Source: a virus. Taken from it: a stretch of DNA of 63,405 nt. The notes under the pieces are model-generated. The model did no database searches. It had not been told where the DNA came from and saw only the letters and a program-made list of their open reading frames with translations. Below, piece after piece: positions 6,155 through 13,094 of the stretch. Numbering within the stretch: the stretch's first letter is position 1; every line of letters starts with the position of its first letter. The translations under genes were made by a program, and so were the position numbers. The stretch is taken from the IMG/VR virus record IMGVR_UViG_3300030044_000021, positions 1 to 63,405 of that record; one strand, 5' to 3'.

Positions 6155-6778
6155 ATGAGCACAGAAGTAAGTCATTGGTGCAGTGATCATGGAATATCCT
6201 TCGATGAAAGATGCATGTGTTGCAAAGAAGCCAAGGCACTAAACACGATGGCTAAAATGCAGGAACTCAATAGGAGGTTTAGAGTTATGGGAGTAAGCAT
6301 ACACGAAGCAACTATTGATGATCATAAACAAGAAGTTGACCGACTCAATCAAGAGATCGAAGCCTTGACTCACAAAGGTCGCCAAGGGGAATTGGAACAA
6401 ACCAATGTAAAGTTTGCTCAAGAAAATGAAGATCTCAAGAATCAGCTCGAAGTTCAAATTGGTTTGGCCTTGGCTTGGAAAGAAAAGTGCGAAAAAGCCC
6501 AAAAAGAAGTCAAGAACTGGCGCTGGGTACCAGAAACGCTAGCTGGCCAAAAGTTTGCAGATGAAAATGAGGCTCACTCCTATCTCAGGAAGGAACTGCG
6601 GGCTTATCGGGTTGAAATTGCCAATAAAGATGAGGAGAATAGAGAACTTGCTAAACAACTTAGCCTTTTAAATAAGGCGGCTAGAGAGGCCTTTGATATT
6701 GTGGATAACGATTCTCAGGACGGCGCTTTGGCTTATAAGGTTCTGGAGAAAGTATTGTGTCCAAAGGAGAAAGAATGA
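6155..6778 (+). CDS. zinc-motif plus coiled-coil protein (207 residues)
   Basis: A short N-terminal Cys/His cluster (C9, H12, C20, C22, C23) is followed by long heptad-like helices: KQEVDRLNQEIEALTHKG, KFAQENEDLKNQLEVQ and YRVEIANKDEENRELAKQL. Such layouts are frequent in phage genomes and usually annotated as hypothetical. It may be a DNA- or protein-binding scaffold, which is inference. The 6775-7155 gene has a similar N-terminal cluster. Confidence 0.65.
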   Translation: MSTEVSHWCSDHGISFDERCMCCKEAKALNTMAKMQELNRRFRVMGVSIHEATIDDHKQEVDRLNQEIEALTHKGRQGELEQTNVKFAQENEDLKNQLEVQIGLALAWKEKCEKAQKEVKNWRWVPETLAGQKFADENEAHSYLRKELRAYRVEIANKDEENRELAKQLSLLNKAAREAFDIVDNDSQDGALAYKVLEKVLCPKEKE

Positions 6779-7155
6779 GTTGCTTCCATAACAAAGATAT
6801 CGTGGGTGTTTGTTCGATTTGCGCCCAATCACTGGACGAATACTACCACCCTAAAACGTTGGCAGATGAGAATGCTGAGCTAAAGGCCAAGTGCCAAGAT
6901 CTCGAAAATGCAGGTAAATTTATTGCAGAACAATACGATGCTGCTCTCAAAAACGCTTTGTGGGATAGAGATCAGCTGAGAGGGCTTTTAAAAGAAGCGG
7001 AGAGCGCCCTTAAGATTTGGAATGACCCAGCCCTTGTTTGTGCAGAATTTGAGATGGGATGTGCTTGCACTTGGGACGGCAAAGAATGGGGTTACTGTGA
7101 CGGACATAAGATCACCCTGAAAGTTCTGGCTAAACTTGGAAAGGAAATAGGATGA
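6775..7155 (+). CDS. Cys-rich coiled-coil protein (126 residues)
   Basis: Starts MSCFHNKDIVGVCSICAQSL, with C3, H5, C13 and C16 forming a likely zinc site. A coiled coil (DENAELKAKCQDLEN) follows, then a second Cys-rich patch, MGCACTWDGKEWGYCDGH. The start is the ATG overlapping the previous stop; an upstream in-frame ATG lies inside the previous gene. It resembles the preceding gene in arrangement, so the two may be diverged duplicates. Confidence 0.65.
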   Translation: MSCFHNKDIVGVCSICAQSLDEYYHPKTLADENAELKAKCQDLENAGKFIAEQYDAALKNALWDRDQLRGLLKEAESALKIWNDPALVCAEFEMGCACTWDGKEWGYCDGHKITLKVLAKLGKEIG

Positions 7156-7415
7156 AAGTCATTAGAGAATATTCAACGCATCATTACGAAGAAGTATGGG
7201 AAAAGACAGAGTATTATTGTCCTATGTGTGGCACCAGAGAAGTGTATGAGGAACAAGGCCCAAGGGATTACTATGCTGGGAATGATGCCGTGTGTTTGGC
7301 ATGCGATAATTGCTTCAGCATCCATGAGATTGGATTTCATATGTCAACTTTAGGTATCGTAGAACAACTTAAAACAGGTGTTACCACTACGCCAACGACT
7401 AAGAAGGGGAATTGA
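7152..7415 (+). CDS. zinc-ribbon protein (87 residues)
   Basis: CPMC followed about 25 residues later by CLACDNC gives a four-cysteine zinc ribbon of the rubredoxin-knuckle type. The N-terminus MKVIREYSTHHYEEVWEKTE is charged. Family not recognised. It starts in an ATGA overlap with the previous gene. Confidence 0.7.
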   Translation: MKVIREYSTHHYEEVWEKTEYYCPMCGTREVYEEQGPRDYYAGNDAVCLACDNCFSIHEIGFHMSTLGIVEQLKTGVTTTPTTKKGN

Positions 7416-7416
7416 T

Positions 7417-7773
7417 ATGGTTTATAAAAAGGGTAAGAAGAATAAGTTGAAGGTTGAAGATAAGGTTCAGGCCAAACCAGAATTGGTTAAGTGGTACGTA
7501 GAACATCTTAATGAGTTGAATCTAGTTCCAGGACACACGGAACTCATGGAAAAAGACTACGGGGACGTAGCCAATTGGCTATCTCATTACTTGACCAAAA
7601 AGATGCCTGTAGGCAAAGTATTAGCCTATGGAGCTGCTGATATTGAACCCTCCAAGGAAGACCCCAACAAATGGGTTGATGCGAAAGACCTAAACAACGT
7701 TTATGTTGAGTTCAAGATGCGCTATGGTAAGTATAGGACTTATGTGTCTGAGCGGAGCTTGAAGAAGGTATGA
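7417..7773 (+). CDS. hypothetical protein with basic N-terminus (118 residues)
   Basis: Starts MVYKKGKKNKLKVEDKVQ, Lys-rich, one base after the previous stop. It contains PELVKWYVEHLNELN and DYGDVANWLSHYLTKKMPVG. It looks like a soluble alpha/beta protein. A longer frame starting at 7378 lies inside the upstream gene and is rejected. Confidence 0.65.
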   Translation: MVYKKGKKNKLKVEDKVQAKPELVKWYVEHLNELNLVPGHTELMEKDYGDVANWLSHYLTKKMPVGKVLAYGAADIEPSKEDPNKWVDAKDLNNVYVEFKMRYGKYRTYVSERSLKKV

Positions 7774-8036
7774 ATAAATTCTTTGATAAAAAAGGTCGGG
7801 AAATTAAAGAATACGACGTTCTCAAGGTATTCCATTATGTAGCCGCTCTGCGAAGGAAGAAGGTTTACATGTATAAGTGGGTTAGAATTGACAACGAAGG
7901 ATATTTTACAGGTAACTCGCTAAGCCACTGCGGTCATACCTATCGATTACGGGCTTGTGCTAATAGCGAAGGTATTCTAGAAGACTCGGAGATAGTTCAA
8001 CGGGGTGGTAAATTTGATCCGGAGGAAGACTTGTGA
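7770..8036 (+). CDS. conserved phage protein, YopX-like style (88 residues)
   Basis: FFDKKGREIKEYDVLKVFHY and then RRKKVYMYKWVRID match a small phage family I know as hypothetical. Sequences of this style open with a D-x-G-x-x-I-x-x-x-D motif, as YopX-like proteins do. The function of such proteins is unknown. It is embedded in overlapping genes. Confidence 0.65.
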   Translation: MNKFFDKKGREIKEYDVLKVFHYVAALRRKKVYMYKWVRIDNEGYFTGNSLSHCGHTYRLRACANSEGILEDSEIVQRGGKFDPEEDL

Positions 8037-8239
8037 AGCGTGACGAAATGGTCCAAATTCTTTGGTCTGAGACTGTAGAACATATGAATTGCATGTGCTG
8101 TAATACAGATTATGAAATATATTCTAAAGTTCTCCAAAAACTGGAAGACCATGGAATGCTTCCGCCCTTCAGCCATGAAATCCACCAGAAAGTGTGGCGC
8201 GATGGTGGATCAGGATATCGGTGGGATGAGGAAGAATAA
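8033..8239 (+). CDS. hypothetical protein with CxCC motif (68 residues)
   Basis: The start is GTG at 8033, overlapping the TGA of the upstream gene. It carries HMNCMCCNTDYEIYSKVLQK and an aromatic, acidic C-terminus. The Cys cluster near residue 20 resembles those of neighbouring genes. No recognised family. Confidence 0.6.
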   Translation: MKRDEMVQILWSETVEHMNCMCCNTDYEIYSKVLQKLEDHGMLPPFSHEIHQKVWRDGGSGYRWDEEE

Positions 8240-8240
8240 T

Positions 8241-8546
8241 ATGGAAGACAAAAGAACTTTAGCTCAGCGTTGGTCCGATCATATCGCAGAATTTTGCGGT
8301 TCATGGGGGTTCGTATTTTGGTTCTCCCTAGGCATTTTCGTATGGGTACTACTTAACACCTGCTTGGTACTATTCCACAAGTTTGATGAATATCCGTTTA
8401 TTTTACTTAACTTATTTTTGACTGTTGTAAGTACCATGCAGAGTCCAATTATTATGATGTCTCAAAATCGTCAAGTTGACCGGGATAGAGAGAATGTGGC
8501 CGGATTGCATGCTAAGCTGGATATTTTGTTGAAGGAGAGCGAATGA
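8241..8546 (+). CDS. DUF1003-family membrane protein
   Basis: 101 residues with two transmembrane helices: GSWGFVFWFSLGIFVWVLL and then FILLNLFLTVVSTMQSPIIM. The motif SPIIMMSQNRQ with FDEYPFILLN is characteristic of DUF1003, a family of inner-membrane proteins of unknown function that are mostly chromosomal. It overlaps the next gene by four bases. I know of no established phage role; alteration of the host membrane is a guess. Confidence 0.85.
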   Translation: MEDKRTLAQRWSDHIAEFCGSWGFVFWFSLGIFVWVLLNTCLVLFHKFDEYPFILLNLFLTVVSTMQSPIIMMSQNRQVDRDRENVAGLHAKLDILLKESE

Positions 8547-8788
8547 GTAGTTTAGAACCATTCCGTTACAGACAGAAGCTCATGGATGAGCATGAAGTTG
8601 CCAATAAAGAGGCTCAAGAGATGCTACTTGACGCCCTAGCAAACGGACATCATCTCACATACAAAGCCTGTTTGTATGGACCCTACATGAATTACGTAAG
8701 TTATTGGTTATCGAATGGAGAAAAGATCGACATGGTTGAACCAGCAAGCTTACATTGGGTACCGCTGGATATCATATCGCCCTATTAA
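8543..8788 (+). CDS. hypothetical protein (81 residues)
   Basis: Starts MSSLEPFRYRQKLMDEHEVA, helical, then GPYMNYVSYWLSNGEKIDM. It is the last plus-strand gene before the lone minus-strand gene, with the two stop codons overlapping by 4 bases. Family unknown. Confidence 0.6.
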   Translation: MSSLEPFRYRQKLMDEHEVANKEAQEMLLDALANGHHLTYKACLYGPYMNYVSYWLSNGEKIDMVEPASLHWVPLDIISPY

Positions 8789-9504
8789 GGCTCGTCTATT
8801 TCGTAAGTTTTAACACAAATTACGGGATTTCCGAACCAACTAATTCTGATCCTAGGTTTGTTTACAGGTGCACAAGGATAGCCAGGTTTGTTCCTACCGT
8901 AGCCAGGGTTGAGCAAACCCCAGCCCTGACCGTAGTAACCCCGATTAAAGAAGTCGCCAGTACCCCAAAAATAGTCGTAGTTAGTCTGGTAATCGCGCCA
9001 GTTCACCGCGTAGAACTGGTAACCCAAAGCTTCGAAATAAGCACGCATTGTCTTAGGGTTCGCGCGTAGGGGCAAGTCAACGTCCACCCAGTACATTCCG
9101 AGTTGTTGATTATTTGCGATCATCTGTGTTGTGGCAGCTACAAAATTCTTCTCGTAGAAGTTCATCAAAGCAACCAAGTCGGTAGCTGAGGTGGTATTAG
9201 ATACAGGGGCTACTGTAGGGATATCAGTAATGGTAATGATAAGAGAACAAGTCAGCACCGTAGTATCTGGTAAGGTATCGCTAATGACCACGTTAGAAAC
9301 AACCAGAGCCGTTGGTGTACCCGAAATCACTCCTGTGGTTGGATTCAAAGTCAATCCAGCTGGTAAACTCCCAGAAGCTATAGCAAAGTTGCTCCCGCCT
9401 GTTCCTGGCACCGGAGAAATGACTGTTGCTTGACCCATTTGAAAGAATGATGGGTTTGGAGTATAGGTCAGGGTCGGAAAGGGGTAAGCAATTGGGAATG
9501 TCAT
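8785..9504 (-). CDS. putative Ig-fold structural protein (239 residues)
   Basis: The N-terminal 90 residues hold a putative-Ig repeat: YTPNPSFFQMGQATVI, then GSLPAGLTLNPTTGVISGTP, the hallmark of He_PIG/cadherin-like domains in phage and surface proteins. The C-terminal half is aromatic- and Gly-rich (FWGTGDFFNRGYYGQGWG) and unrecognised. It is the only minus-strand gene in this plus-strand block. The octamer AATCTTTA ends 4 bases before its ATG, which matches the late genes, so it is probably a virion protein expressed late. Confidence 0.65.
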   Translation of the reverse strand: MTFPIAYPFPTLTYTPNPSFFQMGQATVISPVPGTGGSNFAIASGSLPAGLTLNPTTGVISGTPTALVVSNVVISDTLPDTTVLTCSLIITITDIPTVAPVSNTTSATDLVALMNFYEKNFVAATTQMIANNQQLGMYWVDVDLPLRANPKTMRAYFEALGYQFYAVNWRDYQTNYDYFWGTGDFFNRGYYGQGWGLLNPGYGRNKPGYPCAPVNKPRIRISWFGNPVICVKTYEIDEP

Positions 9505-9508
9505 ACCT

Positions 9509-9516
9509 TAAAGATT
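9509..9516 (-). promoter_or_regulatory. late-type AATCTTTA element
   Basis: AATCTTTA on the minus strand, with the ATG of the 8785-9504 gene starting 4 bases later. The same octamer precedes tail and baseplate genes elsewhere in the window. No ribosome site lies between them. Confidence 0.5.
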
Positions 9517-9628
9517 GCATTATTTATGCCATAAGTATCTATCTATTTGATTTCTAACATCAATTTATCAATATTAGCTCCAGATCCTAATATTAGGACT
9601 TCTTAGTTCTTTCCCCTAATATTTTCTA

Positions 9629-9657
9629 TTGACATTTCTATTAACCTTCTATAGACT
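9629..9657 (+). promoter_or_regulatory. sigma70-type promoter upstream of a structured leader
   Basis: TTGACA (9629-9634), 17-base spacer, TAGACT (9652-9657). The predicted start is near 9664, just before the structured segment at 9674-9743. Confidence 0.7.
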
Positions 9658-9673
9658 ACTTCAATGGCTATGA

Positions 9674-9743
9674 GCAGGGAGTAGCTCTGAAACACTACTT
9701 TAAACGCGCCTGCACAATGCCCAGGCCAAAGTGGCCGCCCTGC
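9674..9743 (+). ncRNA. structured leader, possible RNA switch
   Basis: Outer helix GCAGGG/CCCUGC (9674-9679 with 9738-9743) encloses hairpin AGUAG/CUACU (9680-9684 with 9695-9699). It also encloses two mutually exclusive hairpins, GCCUG/CAGGC (9708-9712 with 9722-9726) and GGCCA/UGGCC (9724-9728 with 9732-9736). The ribosome site AAGGAG follows at once. No known class recognised. Confidence 0.5.
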
Positions 9744-9759
9744 AATTTAAGGAGAATGT

Positions 9760-9987
9760 ATGTATTTTATTCCAAGTGATCTTTTAACAACAGTCCCCAA
9801 AGAGTTGGCTGCATTGCTAACAAATAAGAACATTAAGGCCGTTTTGGTGCTAACCGATGGTAACCATGTAGAGTGTTTTGCTTTTAATCAAAGCGACACT
9901 GAAGCGAATTTCTTACTGGACCAAGGTAAGAATAGGATTCTAAATGGGTATACAAACTATAAGGGTCGCGGACCCGTACTAGATTAA
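9760..9987 (+). CDS. hypothetical protein behind a structured leader (75 residues)
   Basis: MYFIPSDLLTTVPKELAALL, then KNIKAVLVLTDGNHVECFAF; a small alpha/beta fold. It starts at the ATG 5 bases after AAGGAG. An ATG 4 bases earlier is out of frame. It begins a run of about ten overlapping genes that share the promoter at 9629-9657. Function unknown. Confidence 0.65.
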   Translation: MYFIPSDLLTTVPKELAALLTNKNIKAVLVLTDGNHVECFAFNQSDTEANFLLDQGKNRILNGYTNYKGRGPVLD

Positions 9988-9996
9988 GGAGGAAGT

Positions 9997-10176
9997 ATGG
10001 TTTTTGAAGTACAAGACACGATTCCAGTAACGGGTGAAGTGGTTACCATTACCAAGAAAGAGTACGAAGAACTTGTAAAAGATTCGGAATTTCTGAATGC
10101 TCTTAGAGCGCAAGGAGTAGATAATTGGGATGGTTATGGTGACGCACTTAGTAGTATTTGGGGAGATGACGAATGA
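9997..10176 (+). CDS. small conserved phage protein with GVDNW motif (59 residues)
   Basis: Reads TGEVVTITKKEYEELVKDS, then LNALRAQGVDNWDGYGDAL. The LxxLxxxGVDNWxGY signature belongs to a small family found across phage genomes with no known function; it is often acidic, as here. GGAGG precedes the ATG. It couples to the next gene by an ATGA overlap. Confidence 0.65.
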   Translation: MVFEVQDTIPVTGEVVTITKKEYEELVKDSEFLNALRAQGVDNWDGYGDALSSIWGDDE

Positions 10177-10454
10177 ACGAGAAATTTTTAGCTTTAGCTT
10201 ATGAAATTGAACGATACGAAGAACTCTTAGTGGCAAGGAAAAAGGAACTTCACGCCGTCATGGTAGATCTTAAGGAAGGGTCTTATATCCAAGACCCAGC
10301 TACTTTGGTAGTTTATAAGATCGTAAAGCCTAACGGCAGATTCGTTTATTATTCAGACTTGGATTACAAGCGCACAGCTTTACCGGGTGAAAAGGGTGGA
10401 ACTGTTCTAAGTAAGAAGGAAGCTCAAGAAGCTGGATTCGACCTAGGAGTATAA
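10173..10454 (+). CDS. hypothetical protein (93 residues)
   Basis: Helical start MNEKFLALAYEIERYEELLV, then a beta-rich part, QDPATLVVYKIVKPNGRFVY. Small and charged. No recognised family. It starts inside the stop of the previous gene. Confidence 0.65.
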   Translation: MNEKFLALAYEIERYEELLVARKKELHAVMVDLKEGSYIQDPATLVVYKIVKPNGRFVYYSDLDYKRTALPGEKGGTVLSKKEAQEAGFDLGV

Positions 10455-10455
10455 A

Positions 10456-10608
10456 ATGAAAAACTTTTTAGTTTCTTCGGTTTCAGCAGCAATATATTCT
10501 GCAGGGTACTGGTTCGCAACCCACAATTCTGATGGTACTTGTTTAGTTTATATTATTACGCAATTGATTGAATACAACTATCTCCATATTATGGATGAAC
10601 TCGAATGA
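10456..10608 (+). CDS. small protein, possibly membrane-associated (50 residues)
   Basis: MKNFLVSSVSAAIYSAGYWF is a mildly hydrophobic N-terminus that may be a signal or membrane helix; DGTCLVYIITQLIEYNYLHI follows. It overlaps the next gene by an ATGA. Unknown. Confidence 0.5.
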   Translation: MKNFLVSSVSAAIYSAGYWFATHNSDGTCLVYIITQLIEYNYLHIMDELE

Positions 10609-10802
10609 AATACTTGCTTCTACTCCTAATATTTACAGGTTGTTCTACAGCAAATAGATGCAATAGTGATTATTGCACTGTAGAGGGCTGTAGTGACTTG
10701 TGTGAAAGTCTCGCCCGTGATATGGATTTTTATACCGGAAGTCCTTACAGAGGAATTTGCGTGTGTAGCCCAAATCTGTGGCACGGTAAGGAAATAAAAT
10801 GA
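10605..10802 (+). CDS. Cys-rich lipoprotein with defensin-like cysteine pattern
   Basis: 65 residues. A signal peptide ends in the lipobox FTGC, predicting lipidation at C13 and export. Six further cysteines lie at 19, 24, 29, 33, 52 and 54. The spacing C29-x3-C33 and C52-x-C54, with Gly at 50 before C52, is the pattern of cysteine-stabilised alpha-beta peptides (defensins, scorpion toxins). The likely location is the periplasmic face of a membrane. A superinfection-exclusion or envelope-targeting role is inference. The fold itself needs modelling. Confidence 0.65.
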   Translation: MKYLLLLLIFTGCSTANRCNSDYCTVEGCSDLCESLARDMDFYTGSPYRGICVCSPNLWHGKEIK

Positions 10803-11149
10803 CTAACCAAGAAATAAACGCCCTAGTCGCAGAAAAAGTATTGGGACTAGAAGTAGTTCGCAATAAAAAAGGTGATTGGAGCCTAGGTGAGGCGGATTAT
10901 TATGATGATCGCGGAGAGTCGATTTTGTTTAATCCACTGCCCAATTTTTGGGAAGATATTGAGTACGCTTGGGTGGTAGTTGGGCATGTGTATGGTGTTT
11001 GGGATATTGGATCGGTGTCGGATGGCTGGGTAGTTAGATTAGCAACTCCCCAAGGACCTTATTCGGATAAATTTGTGAATGCAAAAGCCACAACAGTAAC
11101 GGAGGCTATTTGTCGCGCAGCCCTCAAATCTGTGGGTGTAGAAGTATGA
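10799..11149 (+). CDS. Phage_ABA_S-like protein (116 residues)
   Basis: Starts MTNQEINALVAEKVLGLE. The mid-region EDIEYAWVVVGHVYGVWDI and the ending TVTEAICRAALKSVG fit the phage ABA-sandwich family, whose members share the N-terminal INxLVAEKV and C-terminal AICRAALK signatures. The role of this family is unknown. It is embedded in overlapping genes. Confidence 0.75.
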   Translation: MTNQEINALVAEKVLGLEVVRNKKGDWSLGEADYYDDRGESILFNPLPNFWEDIEYAWVVVGHVYGVWDIGSVSDGWVVRLATPQGPYSDKFVNAKATTVTEAICRAALKSVGVEV

Positions 11150-11376
11150 TCCACTACCTAAGCCAGTGGTTCCACGTATATTTAGTACACTTTGGGCTCT
11201 GGGTAGTTTTTGGTTTTGGCTGCACCATCTACAACTCAGGTTTGCCAGCGCCACAGAATATTTGGCCAACGCTTAAAACAGCCTTGATAGTTTCGGCCAT
11301 CTTGAGTGTGTTTAGTAGTCATAGTCATGTACATTATTTGAACTATTTTAGTTTGACAAGTCTAATCAAGAAGTAG
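11146..11376 (+). CDS. two-helix membrane protein (76 residues)
   Basis: VYLVHFGLWVVFGFGCTIY and TLKTALIVSAILSVFSS are probable membrane helices, with a His-rich loop and a basic end. The start is the ATG inside the previous stop codon. An upstream frame from 11110 lies within the upstream gene. Function unknown. Confidence 0.65.
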   Translation: MIHYLSQWFHVYLVHFGLWVVFGFGCTIYNSGLPAPQNIWPTLKTALIVSAILSVFSSHSHVHYLNYFSLTSLIKK

Positions 11377-11383
11377 GAGATTT

Positions 11384-11998
11384 ATGGGTAAGATTTTTAT
11401 GATTTTTAGAGTGTCGCACACACTCGGATTTGTGGCCGGCGATGCCGGAGTTCCTTTTAAGGAGTTGCAGCAAATGATAAATTCTTTGCCAGGAGAAACT
11501 CGTATAACTAATATTGAAGATATGCCAACTATTTCATTGTCCAAAGTGTATAAAGTAGAAGCCGAAAACGATGACTTTGCAGATGGAACCGAGATCGAAG
11601 GTAATTGGAAAAGACACGTCATTCCTATTAACGGGTTTTTGAAGCAATTTAATACTTTTCAGGGCATTACTATAATCGATCCTCCGGGTGGCGCTACTGT
11701 TGGGAATGCTCATAACCACAACACTAGTTTAGGACCTCCGACACCCTCCCAGCCTGCACATCCTTCACCTAATAGCTACAATCCAACCGCAACGGGCTAC
11801 ACTTTGCCTACAGCTGCTTCAGCAACCTATAAATACAAAGTTACCTATGGAAGTGTTCCAATAACTTCATATGGAATTACTGATGTGCCCGTAACCATTA
11901 GCATTAAAAATCCTGGGGTCAAAGACAAATGCACTTGTGGAGCCGACAAAGTAGCAGGACTTCATTCGAATTGGTGCGATAAGGCTAGCCTAGTATGA
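11384..11998 (+). CDS. hypothetical protein with C-terminal CxC...C tail (204 residues)
   Basis: N-terminal part FRVSHTLGFVAGDAGVP and LSKVYKVEAENDDFADG may be enzymatic or binding, but I recognise no domain. A Pro-rich stretch (residues about 118-145) precedes a probable beta domain. The C-terminus KCTCGADKVAGLHSNWCDK carries three cysteines and a His, similar to a short tail found at the ends of several phage proteins. It could hold a metal. Confidence 0.6.
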   Translation: MGKIFMIFRVSHTLGFVAGDAGVPFKELQQMINSLPGETRITNIEDMPTISLSKVYKVEAENDDFADGTEIEGNWKRHVIPINGFLKQFNTFQGITIIDPPGGATVGNAHNHNTSLGPPTPSQPAHPSPNSYNPTATGYTLPTAASATYKYKVTYGSVPITSYGITDVPVTISIKNPGVKDKCTCGADKVAGLHSNWCDKASLV

Positions 11999-12285
11999 TT
12001 GGATGGTTAGGTTCCATCGCACTTGCATTTTGTGCCTGCCCTCAGGCTTTAAGAGCCTACAGGGATGGACATGCTAAGGGATTAGATCCCACTTTCTTGA
12101 TATTGTGGACTCTAGGTGAACTTTTTACGTTATTGGCGGTTCTAAAAGATGCTAGTTTCGCTTACTTGGTGTTTAATTATAGTGCTAACCTTGTATTTTT
12201 ACTTGTAATTTGGCGATACAAGTTATTTCCAAAAAAGGTTGACTTTTCAAAGAATACCTTATACTATTTAAATAGGAGATCATAA
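11995..12285 (+). CDS. PQ-loop (SemiSWEET-like) membrane protein
   Basis: 96 residues with about three hydrophobic helices: IGWLGSIALAFCACPQALRA with the Pro-Gln pair at 16-17, then LDPTFLILWTLGELFTLLAV and FNYSANLVFLLVIWRYK. Length and the PQ motif fit the single-repeat PQ-loop family, which includes sugar and amino-acid transporters that work as dimers. Substrate unknown. The promoter of the next gene lies within its 3' end. Confidence 0.7.
   Translation: MIGWLGSIALAFCACPQALRAYRDGHAKGLDPTFLILWTLGELFTLLAVLKDASFAYLVFNYSANLVFLLVIWRYKLFPKKVDFSKNTLYYLNRRS
12239..12267 (+). promoter_or_regulatory. sigma70-type promoter inside the 3' end of the PQ-loop gene
   Basis: TTGACT (12239-12244), 17-base spacer, TACTAT (12262-12267). 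It is followed by AGGAG (12274-12278) and the ATG at 12287, so this one has a short leader. Confidence 0.7.
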
Positions 12286-12286
12286 G

Positions 12287-12454
12287 ATGCTTAAGATGCT
12301 TAAAGTTAAAATTGAAGTAGAACTTAAAGGAGATCCCACAGATTTGGATGATCTTAAATATCGTCTTTTTGACTACCTTGAAGGCTGTATCGAGGAGGAT
12401 GACCTTGATTTTTCACTGGATGATGAGAACTCAGAAGAGGTGGACGAGGAATGA
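12287..12454 (+). CDS. small acidic protein (55 residues)
   Basis: MLKMLKVKIEVELKGDPTDL, then a very acidic C-terminus, LDDENSEEVDEE. Promoter and AGGAG site are correctly placed, and the TGA overlaps the next ATG, so it is a real gene. The charge suggests DNA mimicry or protein binding, which is speculation. Confidence 0.65.
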   Translation: MLKMLKVKIEVELKGDPTDLDDLKYRLFDYLEGCIEEDDLDFSLDDENSEEVDEE

Positions 12455-12864
12455 CAAAAGAAGAAGCTCCTGAATTTCCCAAAAAGCAGTCATCGTCATC
12501 TGGAACTACGCCAGCCTATTCGGTAGAAGCTCGTGTAAACTTTAGGGAACCCAAAGAAGTAGGTGGAGTTATTTTCCACAAAGAATGGAAAAGGGTCACT
12601 TTTGAAGAAGCAAAAGTTGGGGTTCCAAATCAAATATTTTGTAATAGAGCCAAAGAACTTGGTCTTCTGAGTTATTCCGCAGCGCAGGCTTTGCGTTGGT
12701 GGTTCCATGCTAGTTTAGTGTTTGACTCAGTTTTCTTTGAAACTCGTATATTAAAGCATGTAATTACTTATTCGCAGTCAGAAGAAGTAGTAGGAGCTTT
12801 TGATTTGATAGGCACAGAAGACCGAAGTTCTATGATGCCAGATTATGACTTGGGGAAGAAGTAA
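12451..12864 (+). CDS. hypothetical protein (137 residues)
   Basis: Low-complexity start (PKKQSSSSGTTPA), then VNFREPKEVGGVIFHKEWKR, a helix LGLLSYSAAQALRWWFHA, and a mixed C-terminus. I do not recognise it. It lies between a small acidic gene and a small basic one and starts in an ATGA overlap. Confidence 0.6.
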   Translation: MTKEEAPEFPKKQSSSSGTTPAYSVEARVNFREPKEVGGVIFHKEWKRVTFEEAKVGVPNQIFCNRAKELGLLSYSAAQALRWWFHASLVFDSVFFETRILKHVITYSQSEEVVGAFDLIGTEDRSSMMPDYDLGKK

Positions 12865-13094
12865 TGGCCAAAAGATATTTGGTTATGCCCGGTAAGGTGG
12901 CGTCTAAGAATGATGGGAATGTTCATTACGTAAACGCTCGGCAGCTTATGGATCTCTACAATGTAGATCCAAAGGAATGTATTATTTATAAAGGTGATCA
13001 GCCGCTTGGGTATAGAAATTTGATAGTGCTAAGGCCAAGGTACGACGGTAACTATAGTTTGACAGAAGGAGTTAAGAATGAAGATCAGAATTAA
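12864..13094 (+). CDS. hypothetical protein (76 residues)
   Basis: MAKRYLVMPGKVASKNDGNV, then VNARQLMDLYNVDPKECIIY, a compact alpha/beta layout typical of conserved phage hypotheticals. It overlaps the dUTPase gene by 17 bases; that gene's ribosome site lies inside it. Confidence 0.65.
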   Translation: MAKRYLVMPGKVASKNDGNVHYVNARQLMDLYNVDPKECIIYKGDQPLGYRNLIVLRPRYDGNYSLTEGVKNEDQN

